The notes: generated from the letters alone by a model not told the origin. 27,110 bases of DNA from GCA-003244245 sp032230565 (GCA_032230565.1 JAVXWL010000091.1:1-27110), one strand, 5' to 3'. Shown: positions 7,474-15,429, counted from the first letter of the stretch. Program-made: numbers and translations.

Positions 7474-8550
7474 ATGAGTAGACGGGGACAAGCGCTGCGC
7501 GTGCTGGCCCTGCTGCTGGTGGTGTACGCGCTGCCCGCCAGCGTCCTGTCCAGCTCCTCGAGCGCATCCGTGACTTCCTCCGCGGCGGCCGCCTTGCCCA
7601 CCGCGCAGCCTCCGTCTGGTCCGGTTGGACACAGCACGATTGCGCCGAGAATGGTCCCGCCCGACCCGGCGCCCAGCTTGATGCCCAGCCTCGCGCCCAG
7701 CCCGCCCCCGGTCTCGCCGTTCACCGGTCTGCCTACCGACCTCCAAGCGCCGGTACTGTGCGTGAAAATTGACAACGCCTCGGTGGCCCGCCCGCAAAGC
7801 GGACTTGAGCTGGCAGATCTGGTCTACGTCGAGCCGGTCGAGGGTGGCCTGAGCCGTCTACTCGCCGTGTATCAGTCCCAAGTCCCGGCGGTGGTGGGTC
7901 CGGTACGAAGCTCGCGCGCCTCCGATCTGGAACTGCTCGCCAATTTCGGCCGGCCGGCGCTGGCGTTCTCCGGTGCAGCACCTGAAGTGGGCGCGCTGGT
8001 CGCCCAGGCTCCAATACTTGACGTCTCGGCCATCGCGCGGTCGGGTGACTACCGCCGAGACCGGCGAAGGCCGATGCCGCACAACCTCTACGGCGACGCC
8101 AACCGGCTACGCCAAGGAGGAGCGCCACCGCGGGATATCGGGTTCCGCTTCGGACCGCCGCCGCCCGGTGGCCGTCCGGTACCGGCGACCGAGGTCAGGT
8201 ACTCGGCGACCACCGTTGGCGTGCAGTGGGTCCCCGCGGCGGCCAGGTGGGTGATCTCCATGGACGGCGCGCCGCTCACCTCAGCGTCTGGACCGCGGCC
8301 CGGTGCGGCAACCGTGGTGCTGCAGCGAGTGTCAGTGCGCGCTACCTCGGTCCACGACGCGGCCGGAGCAGCGTCGCCGTTCGCGGCGACAGTGGGCTCC
8401 GGTGATGTGGTCGTGCTCCGCGACGGCCTGGCGTTCAGCGGGAGCTGGTCGCGGCCGGTCCCTGATGCGATCACCACCTTCAACCTGCCAGACGGATCGC
8501 CACTGACCTTCGCTTCCGGCCCGGTATGGGTGATTTTGGTTCCAAGCTAG
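7474..8550 (+). CDS. Exported DUF3048 (YerB-like) protein
   Basis: The N-terminus MSRRGQALRVLALLLVV, followed by a hydrophobic stretch and a Ser-rich segment, looks like a signal peptide or anchor. A Pro/Ser-rich linker follows. The DUF3048 region begins at FTGLPTDLQAPVLCVKIDN and includes RPQSGLELADLVYVEPVEGG, VGPVRSSRASDLELL and the C-terminal segment FNLPDGSPLTF. The family is widespread in Gram-positive bacteria, probably acts outside the membrane, and has no established biochemical function. I chose ATG 7474 because a strong GAGGGGGG site (7461-7468) precedes it; ATG 7450 is an in-frame alternative without such a site. No lipobox cysteine is visible. It diverges from the diguanylate cyclase gene. 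Confidence 0.9.
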   Translation: MSRRGQALRVLALLLVVYALPASVLSSSSSASVTSSAAAALPTAQPPSGPVGHSTIAPRMVPPDPAPSLMPSLAPSPPPVSPFTGLPTDLQAPVLCVKIDNASVARPQSGLELADLVYVEPVEGGLSRLLAVYQSQVPAVVGPVRSSRASDLELLANFGRPALAFSGAAPEVGALVAQAPILDVSAIARSGDYRRDRRRPMPHNLYGDANRLRQGGAPPRDIGFRFGPPPPGGRPVPATEVRYSATTVGVQWVPAAARWVISMDGAPLTSASGPRPGAATVVLQRVSVRATSVHDAAGAASPFAATVGSGDVVVLRDGLAFSGSWSRPVPDAITTFNLPDGSPLTFASGPVWVILVPS

Positions 8551-8571
8551 CGCCGGCACGGTGGTGAGCAG

Positions 8572-8588
8572 ATACCGCCAGGGGGTAT
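8572..8588. promoter_or_regulatory. Predicted CsoR operator upstream of the copper operon
   Basis: ATACCGCCAGGGGGTAT is an 8-1-8 dyad with one mismatched pair, ending 42 bases before the csoR start. CsoR operators commonly read as ATACCCC-type half-sites facing GGGGTAT, so both sequence and position fit autoregulation: apo-CsoR represses, and Cu(I) binding releases it. Confidence 0.7.
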
Positions 8589-8630
8589 GTTGGCCCTTAT
8601 CGAGGTAGGGGCCCGAGGGAGGACGGCGCA

Positions 8631-8909
8631 GTGGCGAGCTACACCAAGGACCGAGACGCGTACCTCAACCGGCTACGCCGGATTGAAGGTCAGATCCGCG
8701 GGCTGCAGCGGATGGTCGAGCAGGACCAGTACTGCATCGATGTGCTGACCCAAGTCTCGGCCGCTACCAAAGCACTGCAATCCTTCGCACTGGCTTTGCT
8801 CGAAGAACATATGTCGACCTGCCTGGTCGACGCTGCGGCCGACGGGTCGGATGCCGGCGGGAAGGTCAAGGAAGCGGCCGACGCGATCGCTCGCCTGGTT
8901 CGCTCCTGA
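8631..8909 (+). CDS. csoR: CsoR-family Cu(I)-sensing repressor
   Basis: This 92-residue all-helical protein belongs to the DUF156/CsoR family. The Cu(I) ligands appear as Cys35 (DQYCIDVL), His60 and Cys64 (EEHMSTC), matching the C36-H61-C65 set of M. tuberculosis CsoR. The basic N-terminal helix carries the family motif RLRRIEGQIRGLQRMV. The GTG start is preceded by GAGGGAGGA at 8614-8622. It heads a four-gene cluster with a copper chaperone-like protein and a Cu(I) ATPase, and a matching operator lies at 8572-8588. The FrmR/RcnR-type formaldehyde or nickel sensors of the same fold are less likely given the C-H-C ligands and the neighbours. Confidence 0.94.
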   Translation: MASYTKDRDAYLNRLRRIEGQIRGLQRMVEQDQYCIDVLTQVSAATKALQSFALALLEEHMSTCLVDAAADGSDAGGKVKEAADAIARLVRS

Positions 8910-8948
8910 CGAACCGCGCACAGCAGCGCAACGAATAGGAGGTTAGAC

Positions 8949-9167
8949 ATGGGGGACACCGCCACCGTCGGTGAGTACATCATCACGGGGATGGTCTGCG
9001 AGCACTGTGTCTCGGCGGTGACGCAGGAGGTAAGTGGCATCGATGGCGTCACAGATGTGCACGTCGGTCTCGACACCGGCCGCCTTCGAGTCACCAGCAC
9101 GGGGCCATTGGACCCCGCCGCGATCCGCGCTGCGGTCGACGAAGCCGGCTATGAGATCTCCGATTGA
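8949..9167 (+). CDS. copZ: CopZ-like heavy-metal-associated (HMA) copper chaperone
   Basis: A 72-residue single HMA domain with the Cu(I)-binding motif GMVCEHC (Cys17 and Cys20) and the ferredoxin-like pattern ending DEAGYEISD. Such chaperones carry Cu(I) in the cytoplasm to the ATPase, here encoded about 900 bases downstream. The ATG has an excellent AGGAGG site at 8938-8943. It is 39 bases after csoR and 15 bases before the next gene, consistent with one operon under the upstream CsoR site. Confidence 0.92.
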   Translation: MGDTATVGEYIITGMVCEHCVSAVTQEVSGIDGVTDVHVGLDTGRLRVTSTGPLDPAAIRAAVDEAGYEISD

Positions 9168-9182
9168 GAATTTCGCCTAGAC

Positions 9183-10070
9183 ATGCTTGACACACGAAGA
9201 TTCCGGACCGAACAGTTGCGAGCCCCGGTTCCATTGGTGGCGTTGGTCGCCGGCTTGGTTGCGTTATTCGGTTTCGGGATCGCTTTCGGCGAGGCGTTCA
9301 TCGGCCACGCCGCGCCGGTGCCCCATGACCATGGCAGAAACGGCATTGGCGAGGACGACGATCACGGCAAGGCGCCGGGCGGGCTGGCCATCGCTAGCCG
9401 CGGTTACCTGCTGCGTCCTCGGACCACACGATTTACTGCCGGGGAGTTCGAGAACTTCCGTTTTACCGTCTTCTCGGGTAATGGCCAGCCGGTGACCGAC
9501 TTCGCGAAGCGCGGCGACCGCCAGATGGACTTCTTCGTCGTGCGCCGAGACATCACCGGCTACCAGCATCTTTATCCCGTCATGGACCCCGACGGCACCT
9601 GGACCGTACCGCTGGAACTCAAGCAGCCGGGCAGCTATCGAGCTTTCGCCGAGTTCGTGCCCGGGAACGCCACGACACCGGTTACGCTTGGCGTGGATCT
9701 TGAGGCACCCGGACTCGTCGAGGACGGGCCCATATCGAAGGTCTCGACGATCGCCGAGCTCGATGGCTATACGGTGGTGTGGACCGGCGATCTGGTTGCT
9801 GGGGCGGTGTCGCGAATAGGGATGCATGTGATGCGCGATGATTTGCCGGTCACCGACCTTGATCCTATTCTCGGGAGCGGTGGGCATTTAGTCATCTTGC
9901 GCGAGGGCGACCTGGCTCACCTCAACGTGCGCCCCGTCGCGGGTCCCCGCCAGGACACCGCAATCGACTTCGAGGCCGACGTGCCGACTGCCGGTTATTA
10001 CCGGATGTTCCTGGAGTTTCAGCATCATGGCCAGCTACGGACCGTCCAGTTCACCGCGCTGGCGAGATGA
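9183..10070 (+). CDS. Single-pass membrane protein of copper cassette, function unknown
   Basis: The protein has 295 residues. One hydrophobic segment at about 16-40 (PVPLVALVAGLVALFGFGIA) is followed by a His/Asp-rich stretch with HDHG and EDDDHG, possible metal ligands. The rest is a beta-rich, probably extracytoplasmic domain with repeated patterns such as FRFTVFSGNGQPVTDF, GYQHLYPVMDPDGTWTVP and GYYRMFLEFQHHGQLRTVQF. These paired patterns look like two Ig-like or cupredoxin-like sheets, but I recognise no named family with certainty. It lies between the HMA chaperone and the Cu(I) ATPase with gaps of 15 and 3 bases, so a role in periplasmic copper handling is likely by context. There is no strong ribosome site before ATG 9183. 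Confidence 0.85.
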   Translation: MLDTRRFRTEQLRAPVPLVALVAGLVALFGFGIAFGEAFIGHAAPVPHDHGRNGIGEDDDHGKAPGGLAIASRGYLLRPRTTRFTAGEFENFRFTVFSGNGQPVTDFAKRGDRQMDFFVVRRDITGYQHLYPVMDPDGTWTVPLELKQPGSYRAFAEFVPGNATTPVTLGVDLEAPGLVEDGPISKVSTIAELDGYTVVWTGDLVAGAVSRIGMHVMRDDLPVTDLDPILGSGGHLVILREGDLAHLNVRPVAGPRQDTAIDFEADVPTAGYYRMFLEFQHHGQLRTVQFTALAR

Positions 10071-10073
10071 CCG

Positions 10074-12380
10074 GTGGCCACTGTCGATGATCGCGGCGCG
10101 GGCACCGTGACCGGATCCAGCGGGCGCGACCACCAGCTTGAGCTGACTATCGGTGGCATGACCTGCGCTTCCTGCGCGGCGCGCGTCGAGAAGAAGCTGA
10201 ACCAGCTCGACGGGGTGCGCGCCAGCGTCAACTACGCGACCGAGAAGGCCCGAGTCAACTACGCCGACGGTGTCACACCCGAGGATCTCCTGGCCACCGT
10301 GGCGCGCACCGGCTACACCGCCGAGCTGCCCGCTGACACCGGACGTGACGCTGATCCGCACGCCAGCCCCAACACTGGCGCAGCCGGCACTGACCTCAGC
10401 GAGTTGCGAGTACGGCTGCTTGGCAGTGCTGTGCTCGCCATCCAGGTGATCGCGATGTCGATGGCCGGGATGGTCCCGGGCCTGCACGTGCCGCACGAGT
10501 TCGAGGGTCTGTCGCTATTTCTTACTGCCCCGGTTGTGGCATGGGGAGCCTGGCCGTTCCACCGCGCTGCTTGGCGGAACCTGCGGCACGGCGCGGCCAC
10601 CATGGATACGCTGATCTCGATGGGTGTGCTGACCGCGTTCCTGTGGAGCTGCTATGCGTGGTTGGTCGGTAGTGGCGATCTCCTCCAGCAGCACGACGTT
10701 GTCGCCGCTGGGCGCCATCAGCACAGCCAGGTGTATTTCGAGGTCGCTGCCGGCGTCACGGTCTTCCTGCTGGCTGGTCGCTACTTCGAGGCGCGCTCCA
10801 AGCGGCGCGCGGGTGCGGCACTGCGGGCGTTACTGGACCTTGGTGCCTCGGACGTCGCGGTGCTGCGGGGCGGCCAGGAGATGCACATTCCGATCGACCG
10901 GCTGCTAGTCGGCGATGAGTTCGTCGTCCGCCCCGGAGAGAAGATCGCCACTGACGGGACGGTGGTGGAAGGGGCGTCGGCCGTTGACGAGAGCATGCTG
11001 ACCGGCGAGTCGGTACCCATCGAAGTCAGCCTTGGCTCGGCAGTCACTGGCGGGACGATGAACGCGTCCGGTCGCCTGCGGGTGCGCGCCATTCGGGTTG
11101 GTGCGCAGACCCGTCTCGCGCAGATGGCGCGGTTGGTAGCGGACGCGCAGAGCGGCAAGGCCAATGTGCAGCGGCTAGCAGACCGCGTCTCGGCCGTCTT
11201 CGTCCCGATAGTGATCGCGCTAGCGGTGGGCACGCTGGCTGTCTGGCTGGCCATCGGTTCCCCCGTCGGCACTGCATTCGCCGCCGCGGTCGCCGTACTG
11301 ATCATCGCCTGTCCTTGCGCCCTGGGTCTGGCCACACCGACTGCGCTGCTGGTCGGCACCGGTCGCGGTGCGCAGCTGGGCATCCTGATCAAGGGACCTG
11401 AGGTGCTGGAGTCCACCCGGCGAGTGGACACCGTGCTCCTAGACAAGACCGGCACCGTCACCACCGGTGCCATGACGTTGGTCGAGGTGCTGCCTGCCGC
11501 CGGCGAGCACGCCGACGAGGTAATGCGCCGGGCCGCCGCGGTGGAGGATGCCTCCGAGCACCCCATCGCCAGCGCAATCGCCGCCGGTGGTCGCAAGAGG
11601 CTAGGACAGCTTCCCGCGGTAATCGGTTTCCGTGCGACGCGGGGACTGGGCGTCCGGGGTGAGATCGACGGTGCCCTGATAGTGGTAGGTCGGCCGGTCT
11701 GGTTGGCCGAGCAGTGGTCGGTGACGCTGCCTGGCCCGTTGCTTTCGGCAGCGGCGGAGCAGGAGGCCCACGGCCGCACCGTCGTCGCGGTGGCCTGGGA
11801 CGGCCGGGCGCGCGGGCTGCTCTCGGTGGCCGACACGGTGAAGCCGAGCAGCGCTGAGGCGGTGCGCCTGCTGCGCAGCCTGGGGTTGAACCCGGTGCTG
11901 CTCACCGGCGACAATGAGACAGTCGCCCGCTCAGTCGCCGCTGACGTCGGTATCGACACGGTGATCGCCGAGGTGCTACCCGAAGGCAAGGTCGAGCAGG
12001 TACGTCGGTTACAGCAGGCAGGTCGGGTTGTGGCGATGGTCGGCGATGGCATCAACGACGCCGCCGCGCTGTCCCAGGCCGATCTAGGGCTAGCCATGGG
12101 CACCGGCACCGATGCCGCTATCGAGGCCAGCGACCTCACCCTGGTCCGCGGTGACTTGCGGGTGGTAGCCGACGCGATCCGGCTGTCCCGGCGCACCTTG
12201 CGCACCATCAAGGGCAATCTATTCTGGGCCTTCGGCTACAACGTGGCCGCACTCCCACTGGCCGCTGCCGGCCTGCTCAACCCCATGATCGCCGGAGCCG
12301 CGATGGCGTTCTCCTCGGTGTTCGTGGTATCCAACAGCCTGCGCCTGCGCACCTTCCGCTCGCTCACTCCCTCTGCCTAA
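10074..12380 (+). CDS. copA: Cu(I)-exporting P1B-1-type ATPase
   Basis: A 768-residue copper efflux pump. An N-terminal HMA domain has GMTCASC (about residues 25-31). The membrane signature CPC is at 413-415, and the last two transmembrane helices carry GYN and MAFSS, the P1B-1 (Cu+/Ag+) signature. Catalytic motifs are TGES in the actuator domain, DKTGT with the phosphorylated Asp457, SEHPI in the nucleotide-binding domain and GDGINDA in the hinge. The fold should have eight transmembrane helices. The GTG at 10074 follows the previous stop by three bases, with no independent ribosome site, suggesting translational coupling. The cassette resembles the csoR-ctpV cluster of M. tuberculosis, though the accessory gene differs. 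Repeat copy 2 follows the stop. Confidence 0.96.
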   Translation: MATVDDRGAGTVTGSSGRDHQLELTIGGMTCASCAARVEKKLNQLDGVRASVNYATEKARVNYADGVTPEDLLATVARTGYTAELPADTGRDADPHASPNTGAAGTDLSELRVRLLGSAVLAIQVIAMSMAGMVPGLHVPHEFEGLSLFLTAPVVAWGAWPFHRAAWRNLRHGAATMDTLISMGVLTAFLWSCYAWLVGSGDLLQQHDVVAAGRHQHSQVYFEVAAGVTVFLLAGRYFEARSKRRAGAALRALLDLGASDVAVLRGGQEMHIPIDRLLVGDEFVVRPGEKIATDGTVVEGASAVDESMLTGESVPIEVSLGSAVTGGTMNASGRLRVRAIRVGAQTRLAQMARLVADAQSGKANVQRLADRVSAVFVPIVIALAVGTLAVWLAIGSPVGTAFAAAVAVLIIACPCALGLATPTALLVGTGRGAQLGILIKGPEVLESTRRVDTVLLDKTGTVTTGAMTLVEVLPAAGEHADEVMRRAAAVEDASEHPIASAIAAGGRKRLGQLPAVIGFRATRGLGVRGEIDGALIVVGRPVWLAEQWSVTLPGPLLSAAAEQEAHGRTVVAVAWDGRARGLLSVADTVKPSSAEAVRLLRSLGLNPVLLTGDNETVARSVAADVGIDTVIAEVLPEGKVEQVRRLQQAGRVVAMVGDGINDAAALSQADLGLAMGTGTDAAIEASDLTLVRGDLRVVADAIRLSRRTLRTIKGNLFWAFGYNVAALPLAAAGLLNPMIAGAAMAFSSVFVVSNSLRLRTFRSLTPSA

Positions 12381-12409
12381 CCGTCCCCGTCTGCCTGACC
12401 CGGCGCCGT

Positions 12410-12472
12410 CGCCATCAGGAGCCGAATCGCGATCTCACGACCCGGCTGACCGCTATTCGGCTCCGAATGGCG
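12410..12472. repeat. REPIN-like inverted-repeat element, copy 2
   Basis: The left arm CGCCATCAGGAGCCGAAT (12410-12427) differs from copy 1 at two positions. The right arm ATTCGGCTCCGAATGGCG (12455-12472) is identical to copy 1. The spacer is again 27 bases, with a different sequence. It lies between the converging copA and HIT genes, the same context and orientation as copy 1. Its right arm encodes the terminal SPFGAE and TAG of the HIT protein. Confidence 0.88.
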
Positions 12473-12881
12473 ATCTCTGTCCGGTCTCGCGCAGGGCTTC
12501 GCGCAGGGTGTCAGCGGCGGCGTCGAGTTCGGCCGGATCTGGGTGGGGGTTCGCGTTGCCGAAATCGAAGTCGTTGATGCTCCAGGCGGGGAACACATGC
12601 ACATGCAGGTGCGGTACCTCGAAGCCAGCGATGATGAGCCCGGCACGGGGCGCGTCGAATGCGGCCTTCTGCGCGGCACCGATATGCCTCGCCACTACCA
12701 GGAGATGTGCCAGCAGGTCGTCGTCGGCGTCAGTCCACTCGTCGACTTCACTGCGCGGGACGACCAGGGTGTGCCCAGGCCGCAATGGAGCGATGGTTAG
12801 GAACGCAACGCATCGGTCATCACGCCAGATGAATCGGCCTGGGATCTCGCCCTCGATGATGCGGCTGAACAGCGTCGACAC
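12453..12881 (-). CDS. HIT-family nucleotide hydrolase/transferase
   Basis: A 142-residue histidine-triad protein. The triad HLHVHVF (His91, 93, 95) is the catalytic motif of HIT enzymes, which hydrolyse or transfer nucleoside monophosphates via a nucleotidyl-histidine intermediate. Upstream FSRIIEGEIPG and LRPGHTLVVPRSEVD are typical HIT/HINT patterns. I chose GTG 12881 because GGAGGAG lies just before it (about 12886-12892) and homologues begin at this point; a longer frame to 12947 has no support. The C-terminus SPFGAE comes from repeat copy 2, as in FbiC. The gene lies 38 bases downstream of the NYN gene on the same strand. The specific substrate is unknown. Confidence 0.9.
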   Translation of the reverse strand: MSTLFSRIIEGEIPGRFIWRDDRCVAFLTIAPLRPGHTLVVPRSEVDEWTDADDDLLAHLLVVARHIGAAQKAAFDAPRAGLIIAGFEVPHLHVHVFPAWSINDFDFGNANPHPDPAELDAAADTLREALRETGQRSPFGAE

Positions 12882-12919
12882 GATTCTCCTCCGGTGTTCG
12901 TCGCGGGTACTGGCAGCAA

Positions 12920-13342
12920 TCACAGCATTGTGTGCTCGTCTAGCCACAAGCGCAGCTGTGCGCCGCCGTCGGCCGCGGGGTCCGTGGTACTGATCCGCGG
13001 GCCGGCGAACGTCCGGGACCGGCTCGACGTGCCGCCGACGACCAGCACTATGCCGGGGTGACGTCGTGCCAGTTGAGCGAAATCCCCGTCACCGGTGGCG
13101 AGCAGCAGCGGTCGGTCATCGGTGCGGTATGCGCGGGCGAGCAGTATGTCGGCGCCCTGCCAGCCGCTGGCGGGCAGCACCTGAGCCTGGACGGGCCAGT
13201 CGACCGCTTCCAGTGCTGTCGGCGCCCCGGCTATGACGACGTCGCCCAATGGTGTCGCCTGCAGCGCTGCGACGAGCAGACGCAGCCGCGGCACGTCGAG
13301 GTTGTCCGCGTCGATCAGTACCTGCACGGTGTGATCATGCAC
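12920..13342 (-). CDS. NYN-domain protein (PIN-like nuclease fold)
   Basis: This 140-residue protein has the acidic pattern of NYN/PIN-like ribonucleases: VLIDADN (Asp11, Asp13), the middle acidic residue in GADILLARAY (Asp65), and TGDGDFAQL (Asp85, Asp87). These are the expected metal ligands. A short C-terminal tail follows. Function is probably RNA cleavage, but the family also includes inactive members. The GTG at 13342 has only a weak ribosome site; GTG 13327 is an alternative. It is followed closely by the HIT gene on the same strand, suggesting a two-gene operon. Confidence 0.85.
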   Translation of the reverse strand: MHDHTVQVLIDADNLDVPRLRLLVAALQATPLGDVVIAGAPTALEAVDWPVQAQVLPASGWQGADILLARAYRTDDRPLLLATGDGDFAQLARRHPGIVLVVGGTSSRSRTFAGPRISTTDPAADGGAQLRLWLDEHTML

Positions 13343-13649
13343 CTGCCGGGTCGGCTAGGCTTCCAGGCACTCGATCACAATGCGAAGTGGTGACCATGTC
13401 TTCGGGTCGGCGGACCTTAGCGATGGCCCGGCTTCACCTGCGCCAGGTACGTCGATCCCAGTGAGGCAGCGGGCCAGATCGAGCAACCGTGATGGCGGAA
13501 ACCGGCTGTCCGGCTATCTGTGCGATACCGGTGTGGGCTGATCGGTTGTCACCAGCGGTGCACCGGGCGGCGGCTCGTTGAGTGACCCATAAAGCTGGCT
13601 TCTTCGGGTGGACTCCGGTTACTGGCTGTGTCCAGCTACGCTGCGGCTT
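13343..13649. other. 307-base interval without a confident gene
   Basis: This lies between the diverging NYN and YceI-like genes and must contain their promoters, but I could not assign a -35/-10 pair. On the minus strand a frame of 52 sense codons (13358-13513) ends 12 bases before the NYN start, with a possible TTG start at 13486 (43 residues, beginning LLDLARCLTGID, ending IVIECLEA). It is too weak to call as a gene. If YceI starts at GTG 13608, the interval shortens accordingly. Confidence 0.4.
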
Positions 13650-14138
13650 GTGCCAACTTTTGATGCTTCAGCGGTGGATTGTCGGGTATCCGTCTTTCGT
13701 GAGGGACTGCTGACCTCCATGGGCCACGACGTGACCTTTCGGGTGACCAGCTTGTCCGCGGATGTGGGGGACGACGGCATCACCGTTGATCTCGACGCGA
13801 GCTCACTGCGCGTCATCACCGAAGCGGTGAAGGAGTCCGACCGTAAGGACATCGAGAAGAACACCGACAAGACACTCGAAGTGCGGAAGCATCCAAAGAT
13901 CCAGTTTCGTTCCGTGTCGGTGGTGCGCAATGGCGACCGGGCGCGCATCGAGGGTGATCTCACCCTGCACGGCGTCACGAAACCTATCTCTGTCGAGGCA
14001 CGCGATGACGGCCAGCACTGGAACGCGACGGTCACTCTGGATCAGCGCGAGTACGGTATCAAGCCGTTTTCCGCCATGCTCGGCGCGCTGAAGGTCAAGC
14101 CTAACGTGGAAGTGAGCATCAGCGTTCCGCACCCCTGA
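13650..14138 (+). CDS. YceI-like lipid-binding-fold protein
   Basis: The sequence matches the YceI family: EGLLTSMGHDVTFRV near the N-terminus, LDASSLRV, DIEKNTDKTLEVRKHPKIQF, GDLTLHGVTKPISV, and a C-terminal IKPFSAMLGALKVKPNVEVSI. The fold is a lipocalin-like beta barrel that binds isoprenoid-type lipids in characterised members. No signal peptide is seen, so this is a cytoplasmic actinobacterial form. I prefer GTG 13650 (MPTFDAS) because related proteins begin there; GTG 13608 would add 14 residues unlike the family. It converges with the lycopene cyclase gene; an isoprenoid link between the two is suggestive but unproven. Confidence 0.88.
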   Translation: MPTFDASAVDCRVSVFREGLLTSMGHDVTFRVTSLSADVGDDGITVDLDASSLRVITEAVKESDRKDIEKNTDKTLEVRKHPKIQFRSVSVVRNGDRARIEGDLTLHGVTKPISVEARDDGQHWNATVTLDQREYGIKPFSAMLGALKVKPNVEVSISVPHP

Positions 14139-14159
14139 CAGTGGGGCGGTTCTCTGCGG

Positions 14160-14200
14160 CGGCCACTCATTCTTGCCAACCAATGGCAAATGAGTGGCCG
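14160..14200. terminator. Bidirectional hairpin between yceI-like and lycopene cyclase genes
   Basis: The left arm (14160-14178) and right arm (14184-14200) pair through CGGCCACTCATT and TGCCA with a two-base bulge and a five-base loop. It sits between two converging genes, 21 bases after one stop. There is no T-run, as is common for actinobacterial terminators. The arms are also typical of dispersed intergenic repeats, but no second copy is in this window. Confidence 0.65.
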
Positions 14201-14235
14201 TGCATGCTTGGAGGTGTCCGAAGCTCGCGGACCGA

Positions 14236-15429
14236 TCACTGCGTCACCGACTGCGGTAGGGTACGCGGATCGAGCGCTCCGAGGACTAGCCTCTTGCGAA
14301 GCCACCACGGGGACGCCGCGAACAGTGCGCCCATCGCAGCGGCGCTACCTGCGACGTCCTCGCGGCCGGTGAGGTAGGCCCAGCGGTGTCGCTCCGGCAG
14401 TGCGAAGAATACGTCGAAGAACTCCGGAACCAGGCGAGGCGGGAAGCGCAGCAGCGACTCCAAGCTGCGACGCCGCAGGGTGTGCACCGCCAGCGCGGCC
14501 GGGCTCCACACTGTCTGCCAGGCGGCGACACCGGCAGCCGCGGAACCACCACGCTGAAGCGCATTTCGCACTGCGGTGGCTACCCGAGGGGCCAATTGCA
14601 GCGACGATGCCACGCTGTAGCCGGTAGCCGGGTGCACCAGCGGGGTCGCCGCCCCGAACGGGACCACTGGCCCGCGCCAGTCCCCGGGCGCTGGTAGCGG
14701 TCGATCCACCGGGAAGCGCACCCGCTCCTCGTCGCCCGGTGGTACTGCTATGCCGTGATGGGCCAACCTGGCGTGCAGCCGGCGACGCAGCACGCCTAGC
14801 CCAAAACCGGGACGGCGGGCCAATGACGTCTCCTCGAGCAGTATCCGATCCGAAGTCACCGGCACCGCATAAAGGAATGTGGGCCATCCCGTCTCGCCGT
14901 GATGGGGGCGCCAGTCCATGAACAAGGCACTGCCTGGCGTCACCAGATCCCGGGCAGCGTCGGCGTCAACGAGCACACCCACCGCGGTTTGCTCTGCAGC
15001 AGTCCGGCGGGGGGAAGCGCCGAGCACCGAGCGCGGCGCGCCGGTTGCGTCGAGCAGGATGGCAGCCCGTCGTTGGCCGCCATCGAAGTCCACGGTGACG
15101 CCGTTCGACTCCGGGCGGGCATCGCGCACCCGGCCCTTCAACACTCTGACCGGCGCGGCCGCGAATCCGTCGCGTAGCACTGCGTTGTTCAACACCACAT
15201 AGTCCCAGCCCAGCAGGTGCTCCATCGTTCCGATGGCCGCACCGGAGCCACTGCCCGCTACTGCTGCGTGTGCATCGGCGGGTAGCTCTGCCCGCCAGGA
15301 GCCGTAAGTGGCCCGCCACGGCCGGTCCGGCGCAGGGTCCACCAGTTCGGTGTCCAGTCCCAGCCGCGCGCAGGCCGCCGCCACCGCCCACCCTGCCGGG
15401 CCACCGCCGGCGACCAGCACATCGATCAC
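14236..15429 (-). CDS. crtL: Lycopene beta-cyclase, CrtL type (FAD-dependent)
   Basis: This protein of about 397 residues starts with the dinucleotide-binding motif VAGGGPAG (about 6-13). The family motifs FMDWRP (from about 170) and LEETSL (Glu199-Glu200) mark CrtL/CrtY cyclases, which close the psi ends of lycopene to beta rings using FAD. A PLVHPATGYSVASSL segment further supports the family. The start is either GTG 15429 or TTG 15432; neither has a strong ribosome site. No other carotenoid gene is in the window, so the rest of the pathway must be elsewhere. It diverges from the acVLRF1-like gene over about 70 bases. Confidence 0.92.
   Translation of the reverse strand: MIDVLVAGGGPAGWAVAAACARLGLDTELVDPAPDRPWRATYGSWRAELPADAHAAVAGSGSGAAIGTMEHLLGWDYVVLNNAVLRDGFAAAPVRVLKGRVRDARPESNGVTVDFDGGQRRAAILLDATGAPRSVLGASPRRTAAEQTAVGVLVDADAARDLVTPGSALFMDWRPHHGETGWPTFLYAVPVTSDRILLEETSLARRPGFGLGVLRRRLHARLAHHGIAVPPGDEERVRFPVDRPLPAPGDWRGPVVPFGAATPLVHPATGYSVASSLQLAPRVATAVRNALQRGGSAAAGVAAWQTVWSPAALAVHTLRRRSLESLLRFPPRLVPEFFDVFFALPERHRWAYLTGREDVAGSAAAMGALFAASPWWLRKRLVLGALDPRTLPQSVTQ

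Noticed and set aside
10781..12217. 478-residue minus-strand frame opposite the copper ATPase
   Set aside because: Composition is low-complexity Ser/Ala/Thr/Arg, with no recognisable motif, and it lies wholly inside copA.
12882..12947. Longer HIT protein starting at 12947
   Set aside because: It would overlap the NYN gene, and the GGAGGAG before GTG 12881 plus family length favour the shorter form.
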